Positions 47,391-58,056 of a DNA stretch of 64,000 nucleotides are shown here, in pieces. The position numbers and the translations under genes are program-made. The notes beneath the pieces are model-generated. The model was not told where the DNA came from, ran no database searches, and was given only the letters and a program-made list of their open reading frames with translations. The DNA is from Caldovatus sediminis (GTDB taxonomy: Bacteria > Pseudomonadota > Alphaproteobacteria > Acetobacterales > Acetobacteraceae): contig NZ_BMKS01000006.1 in the NCBI RefSeq assembly GCF_014644455.1, positions 287,408 to 351,407 on the forward strand, read 5' to 3'. Numbering within the stretch: the first letter of the stretch is position 1; each line of letters starts with the position of its first letter.

Positions 47391-48467
47391 CTACGCCGCG
47401 TCCAGCGGCGCGTTCAGCGCCACGCCGGGCACGCGGATCCCCGCCGGGCGGCCCTTCGCGGTCGCGCCCTGCCACTGGCGGGTGTAGACCTCCGGCAGCG
47501 CCGGCCCGTCCTCGCAGGCGAGCCAGAGGCGGAACAGGTGGCGCCGCCGCCCGGGCTCCGGCCAGTCCTCGAAGGCGGTGCGCGAGTGCATGACCCAGTG
47601 GTTCGACAGGAACTGGATGTCGCCCTGGCGGAACTCCATGTCGAGATGGATCGCGGGGTCCTCGGCCAGGCTGTCGAGCAGGTCGCAGGCGGCGTCCAGC
47701 TCCGGCGTGATGCGCGGCACCTCCGGGAAGCGCTGCGCCTTGCGCATGGCGCTGCGCACGTAGGTCGCGATCAGCCCGCCGTCCGGCATCGGATTGAACA
47801 CCGGCACGGCGTACCAGGGCTCGGCGCCCTCCGGCACCTCGCCGCGGCGGTCGCGGTACACCGGCCTGACCAGCTCCGCCAGCAGGTCCGGGCGGCGCCG
47901 CAGCATCTCGTTGTAGAGCGCGCCGGAGCTGACGATCGAGGAGAGGCCGCCGGACCTCGCGGGCTGCAGGCACAGCAGCCCGACCACGTCGGAGGAGTCG
48001 CAGTGGTAGGGCAGCCGCGCCGCGGTCTGGTAGCCGCGGCCGGTCGGCGCCGCGTAGTCCACGCCGATGTCCTTCACATGGCCGAGGACGTGGCCCTTGG
48101 CGTTCTGCGACACCGGCTCGCCGATCTTCGCGCCGAGGCCGAGATAGGCGATGGCGCACTGCCGCCTCGTCCAGCGCCCGACGGGCACGCCGCGGACCAG
48201 GATGAAGCCGCGCCCGCGCAGCACCGCCTGCTTCACCTGCGCGACCAGCGGCGCGAGGCCCGGCACGGCGAGGTCGTCCGGCCCGATCGCCGCGATGTCC
48301 ACGCCCGCGGCGTCGAGGCGCGCGACCGCCTCCTCCAGCTCGGCGATCTCGGCCGCGGTCAGGGGGCGGATCCACTCCTCCGGCCGCCGCGCCATCTCCG
48401 GCCCGTACCAGACGAAGGGGCCGGAGACGGGGCGCAGTTCCGCGGTCGCGATGGTGGGGTCGTGCAT
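47391..48467 (-). CDS. TauD/TfdA-family Fe(II)/2-oxoglutarate dioxygenase
   Basis: A 358-residue non-haem iron oxygenase. The facial triad is visible: His and Asp in LPYHCDSSDVVGLLC, distal His in FLSNHWVMHSRTAF with 2-oxoglutarate-binding Arg in RRRHLFRLWLAC. The helical N-terminal part (TAAEIAELEEAVARLDAAGV) resembles gamma-butyrobetaine/arginine-type oxygenases. The substrate is unknown. It lies 25 nt after one of the two peptide-type receptors on the same strand, so the imported ligand or its product may be the substrate; that is inference. Confidence 0.9.
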   Translation of the reverse strand: MHDPTIATAELRPVSGPFVWYGPEMARRPEEWIRPLTAAEIAELEEAVARLDAAGVDIAAIGPDDLAVPGLAPLVAQVKQAVLRGRGFILVRGVPVGRWTRRQCAIAYLGLGAKIGEPVSQNAKGHVLGHVKDIGVDYAAPTGRGYQTAARLPYHCDSSDVVGLLCLQPARSGGLSSIVSSGALYNEMLRRRPDLLAELVRPVYRDRRGEVPEGAEPWYAVPVFNPMPDGGLIATYVRSAMRKAQRFPEVPRITPELDAACDLLDSLAEDPAIHLDMEFRQGDIQFLSNHWVMHSRTAFEDWPEPGRRRHLFRLWLACEDGPALPEVYTRQWQGATAKGRPAGIRVPGVALNAPLDAA

Positions 48468-48492
48468 GCGTCTCCTCTCTCGCGTCGGCGCC

Positions 48493-50121
48493 TCAGTTGG
48501 CCGGGCGGATGCTCGCCGCCAGGGTGCGCTCGTCCACCCGCGGCTCGGCGCGCAGGCAGCGCCGCGTCGCCCAGATGTTGACGAGCTGGTAGAGCGGGAT
48601 GAAGGCCTCGTCCTCCACCGCCATCCGCACCGCCCCGCGCAGCATCGCCTCGCGCCGCTCGTCGTCGAAGGTCGCCACGGCGCGCGCGGTGAGGGCGTCG
48701 AGCGCCGGGTTGGAATAGCGGCTGCGGTTGGCCGAGCCGGTGCGCGCCCGCGGGTCCCAGGTGCCGAGGATGTTGACCAGGAAGGAGCTGGCCTCGCCGG
48801 TCACGCTGCCCCAGCCGATCAGGTGCATGGCGAATTCCTGCCGCGCCGAGCGCGCGGCGAAGCTCGCCCAGGGCAGCGCCTCGACCTGGGTGCGCACGCC
48901 GATGCGGGTCCACATCTGCGCCACCGCCTGCGCGGTCTTGGCGTCGTTCGGGTAGCGGTCGTTCGGGCTGTGCAGGGTGAGGCGGAAGCCGTCCGGGAAG
49001 CCGGCCTCGGCGAGCAGGCGTCGCGCCGCCTCCGGGTCGTAGGGCGGCGGACGGACGTCGGGATTGTGGCCGAAGGCGCCGGCCGGCAGCCACTGGCCGG
49101 AGGGATGCGCGGTGCCCTCCATCACCCGCTCGGCGAGCGCCCGGCGGTCGATCGCGATCGAGAGCGCGCGGCGCACGCGGATGTCCTGGAAGGGGTTGCG
49201 CGGGATCGGGCGGCCATCGTTGTCGGTCAGGAAGGGCACCGCGCCGTCGCGCGAGAGGTCGGCGCCGAGGAAGATCACCCGCAGCCCCTGGATGTCGAAC
49301 ACCGAGACGCGCGGGTCGCGCCGCAGCCGCGGCAGGTCGGTCGAGGGCACCTGGTCGATGACGTCCACGTCGCCGGCGAGCAGCGCCGCGGTGCGGGCGC
49401 CGTCGTTGCCGATGAAGCGGTAGGAGACGCGCGCCCAGGGCTCCGGCCCGCCCCACCAGGCGTCGTTGCGCGCCATCTCGGTGCGGTCGCCCGGGCGGTA
49501 GGAGACGAGGCGGTAGCGGCCGGTGCCGATCGCGGCGCGGCCGGCGTTGTAGTCCTCCGTCGTCGCCCCCTCGCCGGCATGGCGCGAGACGATCGCGATG
49601 TTGGCGAGCTCGGTCGGCAGCAGCGCGTGCGGCCGGTGGGTGTGGAAGCGGATGGTGAGGGGGTCCACCACCTCGACGCGGGCGATGGCGCGGAGGTAGC
49701 CGCCGAAGCCGCCCGGGCTGTTGGGCACGTTGGGGGCGCGGGCGATGGTGAAGGCGACGTCGTCGGCGGTGAAGTCGCGCCCGTCGTGCCATTTCACGCC
49801 CGGCCGCAGGCGGAACTCCCAGACCGTCGGCTCGATCACCCGCCACTCCGCGGCGAGGCCCGGATAGGGGCGCGCCTGGGGGTCGCGCTCCACCAGCCGG
49901 TCGAAGATGTGCATCGAGAGGGAGTTGTTCGGGCTGGCGTTGTAGAAGTGGGGATCGAGTGAGGTGACCGAACCGCCGATCCCGATGCTCAGCGCCGCCC
50001 CCTGCTGCGCCGCGGCCGGCGCGCCCCCGGCGATGCCCGCCGCGACGACGGCCGCCGCGACCCCGGCGGCGCGGCGGCGCGGGACGGACGGGGGGGCGTG
50101 CGGGCGGGTCGGTGGGCGCAT
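48493..50121 (-). CDS. peptide/nickel-type ABC transporter substrate-binding protein (copy 1)
   Basis: A 542-residue periplasmic receptor (SBP_bac_5). A twin-arginine-like/Sec signal ([20 protein letters not shown]) is cleaved after about residue 38. The mature protein has GGSVTSLDPHFYNASPNN, LRPGVKWHDGRDFTADDVAF, VRRALSIAIDRRALAERVME and FPDGFRLTLHSPNDRYPN. It is a clear paralogue of the receptor transcribed divergently 122 nt away, sharing long runs. The ligand is unknown: peptides, opines, glutathione or nickel are all carried by relatives. The TauD-type oxygenase follows it. Confidence 0.92.
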   Translation of the reverse strand: MRPPTRPHAPPSVPRRRAAGVAAAVVAAGIAGGAPAAAQQGAALSIGIGGSVTSLDPHFYNASPNNSLSMHIFDRLVERDPQARPYPGLAAEWRVIEPTVWEFRLRPGVKWHDGRDFTADDVAFTIARAPNVPNSPGGFGGYLRAIARVEVVDPLTIRFHTHRPHALLPTELANIAIVSRHAGEGATTEDYNAGRAAIGTGRYRLVSYRPGDRTEMARNDAWWGGPEPWARVSYRFIGNDGARTAALLAGDVDVIDQVPSTDLPRLRRDPRVSVFDIQGLRVIFLGADLSRDGAVPFLTDNDGRPIPRNPFQDIRVRRALSIAIDRRALAERVMEGTAHPSGQWLPAGAFGHNPDVRPPPYDPEAARRLLAEAGFPDGFRLTLHSPNDRYPNDAKTAQAVAQMWTRIGVRTQVEALPWASFAARSARQEFAMHLIGWGSVTGEASSFLVNILGTWDPRARTGSANRSRYSNPALDALTARAVATFDDERREAMLRGAVRMAVEDEAFIPLYQLVNIWATRRCLRAEPRVDERTLAASIRPAN

Positions 50122-50243
50122 CGTGCAACTCCGGGGCGGGAGACCGCGGCGGCGCGGCGGACCGGCGCCGCCGCCGTCAGCCTAGCCGGCGCCGGGCGGG
50201 GCTGCTACAAGAACGACGTCTGGGAGTGACCGAGGGCCAAAGA

Positions 50244-51863
50244 ATGTCCGGAATCCTGCGGAGGAATGCGTCCATCGCGGTCGGCGCCGCCGTGCTGGGA
50301 CTGGCGGCGGTGGGCGCCGCCGCGCCCGAGGCCCGGGCGCAGACCCTGACGATGGCGGTCGGCGCGCCGGTCACCTCGCTCGACCCGCACTACCACCAGC
50401 TCTCGCCCAACAACGCGGTCGCGGACATGATCTTCGACCGCCTCATCAACACCGACAACCTGTCGCGCATGGTCCCCGGCCTTGCCGTCGAGTGGCGGCC
50501 GGTCGGGCCGACGGTCTGGGAGTTCAGGCTCCGCCCGGGCGTCCGCTTCCACAACGGCAACCCCTTCACCGCCGAGGACGTCGCCTTCACGATCCAGCGC
50601 GTGCCCAACGTGCCCAACAGCCCCTCCTCCTTCGCCGCCTACGTGCGGCCGATCCAGGGGGTGGAGATCGTGGACCCGCTGACGATCCGGCTGCGCACGG
50701 CCTCGCCCGCGCCGCTGCTGCCTCAGGACCTGACCAACGTCCGCATCCTCGACCGCGAGACGCACGAGAACGCGGCGACCGAGGACTTCAACGCCGGTCG
50801 CGCGGCGATCGGCACCGGGCCCTGGCGGGTGGTCCAGCACCGCAGCGGCGACCGCATCGAGTTCGAGCGGAACGACGGCTACTGGGGCGACAGGCCGGCC
50901 TTCCAGCGCGTCAACTACCGGATGATCACCAACGACGCGGCGCGCACCGCGGCGCTGCTCGCCGGCGACGTCGAGTTCATCGACCAGGTGCCGACCTCGG
51001 ACCTGGCCCGGCTGCGCGGCGACCAGCGCGTGACGCTGTCGGAGATCACCGGGCTTCGGCTGATCTTCCTCGGCCTCGACCACCTGCGCGCGCCGAACGA
51101 GGACTCCCCCTTCGTCACCGGCAACGACGGCCGGCCGCTCGGCCGCAACCCGCTGCGGGACGTGCGCGTGCGCCGCGCGCTCTCGATCGCGATCGACCGC
51201 CAGGCGATCGTGGAGCGGGTGATGGAGGGTGCGGCGACGCCCGCCGGACAGTTCCTGCCGCCCGGCGTGTTCAGCCACGTGCCCGAGCTCGGCCCGCCGC
51301 GCTACGATCCGCAGGAGGCGCGGCGCCTGCTCGCCGAGGCCGGCTACCCGGACGGCTTCCGCCTCACCCTGCACTCGCCCAACGACCGCTACATCAACGA
51401 CTCGCGCATCGCCCAGGCGATCGGCCAGATGTGGACCCGCATCGGCGTGCGCACGGCGGTCGAGGCGCAGACCTGGACGACCTTCATCGGCCGCGCCGGG
51501 CGGCAGGAATTCTCGGCCCACCTGATCGGGTGGGGCTCCAACCCCGAGGGCTCGCACCCGCTGCGCAACATCATCCACACCGCGAACCGGGAGCGCGGCT
51601 TCGGCGCCTCCAACCGGGGCCGCTACTCGAACCCGGAGGTGGACGCACTGATCGAGCAGGCGCTGGTCGAGCTTGACGACGAGAAGCGGGAGCGCCTGCT
51701 CCAGGAAGCCAAGCGCAAGGCCTTCGAGGACGTGGCGATCATCCCGCTGCACATCCAGACCAACATCTGGGCGATGCGGCGCAACCTGGCGCACACCCCG
51801 CGCAACGACGAGCTGACGCGGGCGCAGGACGTGCGGCCGGCCAGCGTCCCCGCCGCCCGCTGA
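50244..51863 (+). CDS. peptide/nickel-type ABC transporter substrate-binding protein (copy 2)
   Basis: A 539-residue periplasmic receptor of the same SBP_bac_5 class. The Sec signal (SIAVGAAVLGLAAVGAAAPE) is cleaved near residue 33 (ARA-QTLTM). It has GAPVTSLDPHYHQLSPNN, LRPGVRFHNGNPFTAEDVAF, VRRALSIAIDRQAIVERVME and YPDGFRLTLHSPNDRYIN. It is the first gene of the complete permease/ATPase operon; the other receptor is divergent and must share the same membrane parts. The start is the ATG preceded by CGAGGGCCAAAGA. The strong pairwise similarity indicates gene duplication with possible ligand divergence. Confidence 0.93.
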   Translation: MSGILRRNASIAVGAAVLGLAAVGAAAPEARAQTLTMAVGAPVTSLDPHYHQLSPNNAVADMIFDRLINTDNLSRMVPGLAVEWRPVGPTVWEFRLRPGVRFHNGNPFTAEDVAFTIQRVPNVPNSPSSFAAYVRPIQGVEIVDPLTIRLRTASPAPLLPQDLTNVRILDRETHENAATEDFNAGRAAIGTGPWRVVQHRSGDRIEFERNDGYWGDRPAFQRVNYRMITNDAARTAALLAGDVEFIDQVPTSDLARLRGDQRVTLSEITGLRLIFLGLDHLRAPNEDSPFVTGNDGRPLGRNPLRDVRVRRALSIAIDRQAIVERVMEGAATPAGQFLPPGVFSHVPELGPPRYDPQEARRLLAEAGYPDGFRLTLHSPNDRYINDSRIAQAIGQMWTRIGVRTAVEAQTWTTFIGRAGRQEFSAHLIGWGSNPEGSHPLRNIIHTANRERGFGASNRGRYSNPEVDALIEQALVELDDEKRERLLQEAKRKAFEDVAIIPLHIQTNIWAMRRNLAHTPRNDELTRAQDVRPASVPAAR

Positions 51864-51885
51864 GCCGGCGCAGGGCGGCGCGCGC

Positions 51886-52863
51886 ATGAGCGTCTACATG
51901 CTCCGGCGGCTGCTGCAGGCGGTCGCCGTGGTGTTCGCGATGTCGCTGATCGTCTTCGTCGGCGTCTACGCGATCGGCGATCCGGTCGAGATCCTGATCA
52001 GCCCCGACGCCGACCAGATCGAGCGCGAGCGCGCGATCGCCGCCCTCGGCCTCGACCTGCCGCTGTGGGAGCAGTACTTCGTCTTCCTGAGCAAGGCGCT
52101 GCAGGGCGACCTCGGCCGCAGCTTCGTGTTCAACGAGCCGGCGCTCCGGCTGATCCTCCAGCGCATGCCGGCGACGCTCGAGCTCGCCTTCGGCGCGACG
52201 ATCATGGCGCTGGTCATCGGCCTGCCGCTCGGGCTCTACGCCGGGCTGAGGCCGGACTCGCCGGTCAGCCGCACGATCATGGCGGGCTCGATCCTCGGCT
52301 TCTCGCTGCCGACCTTCTGGGTCGGGCTGATGCTGATCATGGTCTTCGCCGTGCAGCTCGGCTGGCTCCCGTCCACCGGGCGCGGGCCGACGCGCGAGTT
52401 CCTCGGCATGCAGTGGAGCTTCCTGACCTGGGACGGGCTGCGCCATCTGCTGCTGCCGGCGATCAACCTCTCGCTGTTCAAGATCAGCCTGGTGATCCGC
52501 CTGACCCGCGCCGGGGTGCGCGAGACCATCCTGATGGACTTCGTGAAGTTCGCCCGCGCCAAGGGCCTCTCGCCCAACCGGGTGATCTTCGTGCACGTGT
52601 TCAAGAACATCCTGATCCCGGTCGTCACCGTCGTCGGGCTGGAGCTCGGCTCGACCATCGCCTTCTCGGTGGTGACGGAGAGCGTCTTCGCCTGGCCGGG
52701 CATGGGCAAGCTGATCATCGACTCGATCAACGTGCTCGACCGGCCGGTGATCGTCGCCTACCTGATGATCATCGTGATGATGTTCATCATCATCAACCTG
52801 GTCGTGGATCTCACCTATTCGGTGCTCGATCCGCGGGTGCGGCTGGAGGCCAAGGGGACATGA
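51886..52863 (+). CDS. dppB: ABC transporter permease, DppB type
   Basis: A 325-residue inner-membrane permease with six helices. The N-terminal helix is LLQAVAVVFAMSLIVFVGVY, the conserved DppB segment is IERERAIAALGLDLPLWEQY, and the EAA loop is KFARAKGLSPNRVIFVHVFK. It continues VVTESVFAWPGMGKLIIDSI. It forms the channel with the DppC-type partner. The start is an ATG 22 nt after the receptor gene. It overlaps the DppC gene (ATGA). Confidence 0.93.
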   Translation: MSVYMLRRLLQAVAVVFAMSLIVFVGVYAIGDPVEILISPDADQIERERAIAALGLDLPLWEQYFVFLSKALQGDLGRSFVFNEPALRLILQRMPATLELAFGATIMALVIGLPLGLYAGLRPDSPVSRTIMAGSILGFSLPTFWVGLMLIMVFAVQLGWLPSTGRGPTREFLGMQWSFLTWDGLRHLLLPAINLSLFKISLVIRLTRAGVRETILMDFVKFARAKGLSPNRVIFVHVFKNILIPVVTVVGLELGSTIAFSVVTESVFAWPGMGKLIIDSINVLDRPVIVAYLMIIVMMFIIINLVVDLTYSVLDPRVRLEAKGT

Positions 52864-53785
52864 GCGATCTCGCTCTCGACCGCGCCGCCGCCGTCCCGTC
52901 GGTCGCGCAGGAGCGCGTGGAGACGCCGTTCCGGCGCTTCGTCGCCGAGTTCGCGGAATCCAAGCTCGCGCTGCTCGGCCTCGGCGTGTTCGTGGTGATC
53001 GCGCTGACCGCGATCTTCGCGCCCTGGCTGGCGCCGCAGAACCCCTACGACCTCGGCCAGCTCGACATCATGGACGGACGGATGGAGCCCGGCACGGTGG
53101 GCGGCGCCGGCTTCACCTTCTGGCTCGGCACCGACGACCAGGGCCGGGACATGCTCTCCGGCATCATGTACGGGCTGCGCATCTCGCTCAGCGTCGGCGC
53201 GGGGTCGGCGCTGATCGCCTGCTTCATCGGCGCCTCGCTCGGGCTGCTCGCGGCCTATGCGGGCGGGCGGACCGACAGCCTGATCATGCGCCTCGTGGAC
53301 CTCCAGCTCTCCTTCCCGGCGATCCTCGCGGCGCTGATGATCCTCGCCTTCCTCGGCAAGGGCATCCTCAACGTCGTCATCGCCCTGGTGCTGGTGGAAT
53401 GGGCCTACTACGCCCGCACCGTACGCGGCACCGCCCTCGTCGAGCGGCGGCGCGAGTACATCGAGGCCGCGCACTGCCTCGCGCTGCCGACGCGGCGGAT
53501 CCTGTTCAGGCACCTGCTGCCGAATTGCATGCCGCCGCTGATCGTGGTCGCCACCATGCAGGTGGCGCGCGCGATCGCGCTGGAGGCGACGCTCTCCTTC
53601 CTCGGCCTCGGCGTGCCGATCACCGAGCCCTCGCTCGGCCTGCTGATCGCCAACGGCTACGAGTACATGCTGAGCGGGAAGTACTGGATCAGCTTCTATC
53701 CGGGGATCGCGCTCCTGATCACCATCGTCTCCATCAACCTCGTCGGCGACCAGCTGCGCGACGTGCTCAATCCGCGGCTCAGGAA

Positions 53786-53789
<4 letters not shown>
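52860..53789 (+). CDS. dppC: ABC transporter permease, DppC type
   Basis: A 309-residue inner-membrane permease. Residues 1-35 are an N-terminal cytosolic arm ending in FAESKLALLGLGVFVVIALT (first helix). The extracytoplasmic HGLGTD-like loop is FWLGTDDQGRDMLSGIMYG. The EAA loop is YIEAAHCLALPTRRILFRHL, followed by EATLSFLGLGVPITEPSLGL. It overlaps both neighbours (ATGA with dppB, GTGA with the next gene), so the membrane subunits and ATPase are coupled. Confidence 0.93.
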
Positions 53790-54780
<991 letters not shown>

Positions 54781-54784
<4 letters not shown>

Positions 54785-55839
54785 GCAGCGCGACGCTCGA
54801 CAGGCCGCAGCCGCAGGCCGCCCCCGACGCCGCGCCGCCGATGGTGGAGCTGCGCGGCGTCTCCCGCCGCTTCGAGAAGAAGCTCGATTTCGCCGGGAAG
54901 CTCGCCCGCCGCCTCGGCGCCCCGGTGCGCGAGGAGGTGGTGCACGCGGTGGACGGCGTGGACCTCGCCATCCGCCGGGGGGAGGTGGTGGGCCTGGTCG
55001 GCGAGTCCGGCTGCGGCAAGTCCACCCTCGGCCGCATGGTCGCGGGCATCCTGCCGCCCACCGCGGGCACCATCCTGCGCGACGGGCGCGACGTCGCCAC
55101 CCTGCCGCCGGCGGAGGCGCGGGAGATCAAGCTGCGCACGCAGATGATCTTCCAGGACCCCTACGCCTCGCTCAACCCGCGCATGAGGGTGGCGGACATC
55201 GTGGGCGAGGCGCCGCTGGTGCACGGCATCGTCGCGCGCTCGGAGTTCGACGCCTACGTGGACGAGCAGCTCCGCCGCGCCGGCCTCGACCCCGCCTTCA
55301 AGCGGCGCTACCCGCACCAGTTCTCCGGCGGCCAGCGCCAGCGCATCGGCATCGCCCGCGCGCTCGCGGTCAAGCCCGACTTCCTGGTCTGCGACGAGGC
55401 GGTGGCGGCGCTCGACGTCTCGATCCAGGCGCAGATCCTCAACCTGTTCATGGCGCTGCGGCGCGAGCTCGACCTCACCTACCTGTTCATCAGCCACGAC
55501 CTCGGCGTGGTCGAGCACCTCTCGGACCGCGTGGTCATCATGTACCTCGGCCGCGTGCTCGAGGAGGCGCCGGCGGAGGAGGTGTTCCGCCGCCCGAACC
55601 ATCCCTACACCCAGTCGCTCCTCGCCTCCGTGCCGCGCATCGAGGCACGCAAGCGCGCCTTTTCGGTGGTGCAGGGCGAGATCCCCTCGCCGCTCAACCC
55701 GCCGAGCGGCTGCCACTTCCACCCGCGCTGCCCGCACGCGATGGAGCGCTGCAAGGCGGAGCGCCCGCGCCTGCGCGAGATCGCGCCGGGCCACCGCAGC
55801 GCCTGCCACCTGAACGACGCGGCGGCGGGGACCGCGTGA
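54781..55839 (+). CDS. dppF: ABC transporter ATPase, DppF/OppF type
   Basis: A 352-residue ATP-binding subunit. It has an N-terminal extension of about 20 Gln/Ala/Pro-rich residues, then VELRGVSRRFEKKLDFAGKL. Walker A is VGLVGESGCGKSTLGRMVAG, signature QFSGGQRQRIGIARALAVKP, Walker B FLVCDEAVAALDVSIQAQIL and switch YLFISHDLGVVEHLSDRVVI. The C-terminal Cys cluster is CHFHPRCPHAMERC. It overlaps the dppD gene (ATGA) and is overlapped by a very short lipoprotein gene. Confidence 0.93.
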
Positions 55840-55988
55840 CGGGCCGCGTCCTGCGCCTCGCCCCGCTGCTCGCGGCGCTCGCCCTGCTCGCCGCCGGCAT
55901 CGTCGCCTGCGGGCGGGCGGCGGATGGCGGCGGCCAGTCCGGCCCCTACATCGGCCTCGGCGGCGGACTGAACCGCGCGACGCGCTAG
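55836..55988 (+). CDS. 50-residue lipoprotein ending the peptide-transport operon
   Basis: A very small gene. The GTG start overlaps the DppF stop codon (GTGA), so it is translated with the operon. The product has an Arg-containing start, a hydrophobic helix (LAPLLAALALLAAGIVAC) and a lipobox ending in Cys25. The mature lipopeptide would be 26 residues, starting CGRAADGGGQSGPYIGLGGG and ending in two basic residues. There is no Asp after the Cys, so outer-membrane sorting is expected in a Lol system. The family is unknown to me. The overlap, the intact lipobox and the good reading frame make it real with fair confidence. It could anchor or assist the receptor. Confidence 0.65.
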   Translation: MTGRVLRLAPLLAALALLAAGIVACGRAADGGGQSGPYIGLGGGLNRATR

Positions 55989-56120
55989 CGCCGATCGCGG
56001 TCGGCGGGCGCCGGCCGGAAGCATGGATGGCTCGACCGGCGACGAGCGGGGCCGCTGCGGCCAGCGCCGCCGGGCGGGAACGGCCCCGGCGGCGCCGCGG
56101 CTCGCGGGGCGCGGCGGGCG

Positions 56121-56963
56121 TCAGACCGTGAACTGCTCGGCGATGATCCGCTCGGACAGGTGGTGGTCCGGGTCGAACAGCAGGGTCAGCGAGATGCTGC
56201 GGTCCTCGCGCACCTCCACCCGCTGCACGTCGCGCACCTCGGTGTAGTCGGCGACCGCCGCGACCGGGCGCTTGTCCGGCTCCAGGATCTCGAACACCAC
56301 CACCGCCTTGTTCGGCAGCAGCGCCCCGCGCCAGCGCCGCGGCCGGAAGGCGCTGATCGGCGTCATCGCCAGCAGCTCGGCGCCGAGCGGGATGATCGGC
56401 CCGTGCGCCGAGAGGTTGTAGGCCGTGCTGCCGGCCGGCGTGGCGACGATGATGCCGTCGCAGATCAGCTCCGGCAGGCGCTCCTTGCCGTCCACCAGGA
56501 TGCGGATCTTCGCCGCCTGCCGCGTCTCGCGCAGCAGCGAGACCTCGTTGATGGCGAGCGCCTCCTCCGCCCGCCCATCCGCCGTCGTCGCGATCATCCG
56601 CAGGGGGTGCAGCACCGCCGCCTGCGCCACGGCGAGGCGCTCGGGCAGCCCCTCCTCGCGGTAGTCGTTCATCAGGAAGCCGACGCTGCCGCAGTTCATC
56701 CCGTAGACCGGGATGTTGCGGCCGAGGAAGCGGTGCTGCGTCTCCAGCATGAAGCCGTCGCCGCCGAGCGCGACGATCACCGCCGCCTGCTCCGGCGGCA
56801 CGTCGCCGTAGCGGGCGACCAGGCGTTCGCGCGCCTTGCCCGCCACCTCGGTCGCGGCGGCGAGGAAGGCGATGCGCCCGGCGAAGGCCTGCGCTCCCAC
56901 CGTCGGCGCATCCGCCGCCGAGGGGCGCGCGCCGGCGTCCGGCGCGGCGGCGGTCGCGCTCAC
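56121..56963 (-). CDS. nadK: NAD kinase
   Basis: A 280-residue enzyme that makes NADP from NAD and ATP. The catalytic GGDG motif lies in [20 protein letters not shown]. The NE/D motif is [20 protein letters not shown], the conserved Gly-rich loop is [21 protein letters not shown], and the end is [16 protein letters not shown]. About 25 Ala/Pro-rich residues precede the core, so the true start may be internal. The GTG used overlaps the amidase stop codon. It is cytosolic and usually essential. Confidence 0.93.
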   Translation of the reverse strand: MSATAAAPDAGARPSAADAPTVGAQAFAGRIAFLAAATEVAGKARERLVARYGDVPPEQAAVIVALGGDGFMLETQHRFLGRNIPVYGMNCGSVGFLMNDYREEGLPERLAVAQAAVLHPLRMIATTADGRAEEALAINEVSLLRETRQAAKIRILVDGKERLPELICDGIIVATPAGSTAYNLSAHGPIIPLGAELLAMTPISAFRPRRWRGALLPNKAVVVFEILEPDKRPVAAVADYTEVRDVQRVEVREDRSISLTLLFDPDHHLSERIIAEQFTV

Positions 56964-57802
56964 GCCAGCCTGCGGTGCTCGAGCACCGGCATGTCGCGCC
57001 GCACCCGCTCGGTCAGCGCCCGGTCCACCCGCGCCGTGGCCCAGCCCACCCCGTCGGAGGCCTTCGCCACCACATGCCCCCAGGGATCGCAGACCAGGGA
57101 GTGGCCATAGACCTGCCGCTTCTGCCCGCGCTCCAGGTACTCGCCCCAGCTCGCCGCGGCGGCGATCCAGCACTGCGTCTCGATGGCCCGCGCCCGCAGC
57201 AGCACCTCCCAGTGGTCCTTGCCGGTGGCGAGGGTGAAGTTGGAGGGCACGAGGATCAGCTCCGCCCCCGCCCGGCGCAGCGCCAAGTAGAGCTCCGGGA
57301 AGCGCATGTCGTAGCAGATCGTGAGGCCGAGCCGCACCCCGCCCGGCCCCTCGGTCGTGACGATCTCGCGTCCGCCCTCGTAGGCGGCGCTCTCGCGGTA
57401 GCCGGTGCCGTCCGGGGCGGTGATGTCGAACAGGTGGATCTTGCGGTAGCGCGCGACCTCCCGTCCCTCCGGATCGAACAGCAGGGAGGTGTTGCGCAGC
57501 CGGCCCCCTTCGCCCCCCGCCTCGATGATCGAGCCGCCATGGACGAAGAGGCGATGGGCGCGGGCGAGGCCGCGCAGGAATTCGTAGGCCGGCCCGCCGG
57601 CCTCGCCGGAGCCTTGCGGCGGCAGGACCTCGGCAGCGGCCTGGCGGGCCGCGCGGTCGCCGCCGAGGTTGGTCCAGGTCTCGGGCAGGCTGATCAGGTC
57701 CGGGCGGTCGGCGGCGATGGCGGCCTCGGCCAGGCGGCGCGCCTGGGCGATGTTGGCGGCCTTGTCGCTGCCCTGGTTCATCTGGATGACGGTGACGCGC
57801 AT
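56960..57802 (-). CDS. nitrilase-family amidase (Nit1/Nit2-like)
   Basis: A 280-residue carbon-nitrogen hydrolase. The catalytic triad is complete: Glu in [13 protein letters not shown], Lys in [12 protein letters not shown] and Cys in [41 protein letters not shown] segment places it with the Nit1/Nit2 group that hydrolyses deaminated glutathione or omega-amides. The exact substrate is open. The N-terminus [20 protein letters not shown] is standard. It is the first gene of a two-gene unit with nadK. Confidence 0.92.
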   Translation of the reverse strand: MRVTVIQMNQGSDKAANIAQARRLAEAAIAADRPDLISLPETWTNLGGDRAARQAAAEVLPPQGSGEAGGPAYEFLRGLARAHRLFVHGGSIIEAGGEGGRLRNTSLLFDPEGREVARYRKIHLFDITAPDGTGYRESAAYEGGREIVTTEGPGGVRLGLTICYDMRFPELYLALRRAGAELILVPSNFTLATGKDHWEVLLRARAIETQCWIAAAASWGEYLERGQKRQVYGHSLVCDPWGHVVAKASDGVGWATARVDRALTERVRRDMPVLEHRRLA

Positions 57803-58056
57803 GGGGCGGCGGGTACGTCCGGTTGCGGTGGTCGGGGTGGGCGGTGAGAGGACCGGTTCGCGGCCGGCCCCCCGCGAGGCGCGATCGGCGGCCGAGGCAT
57901 GCTGGCGGCGGTGGTCGCGCCGCCACGCCCCGCATCAAGCCGGAGCGGCGCGCTGCCGGCAAGGGGGCCGCGTCCGGTGGCGCCGGTCGCCTGGGCCTCG
58001 TGCGCCGGTTTGACAGCCGCGGGTCCGCCTCCCCATGCTGCGCGCCGCCGTCTTCC

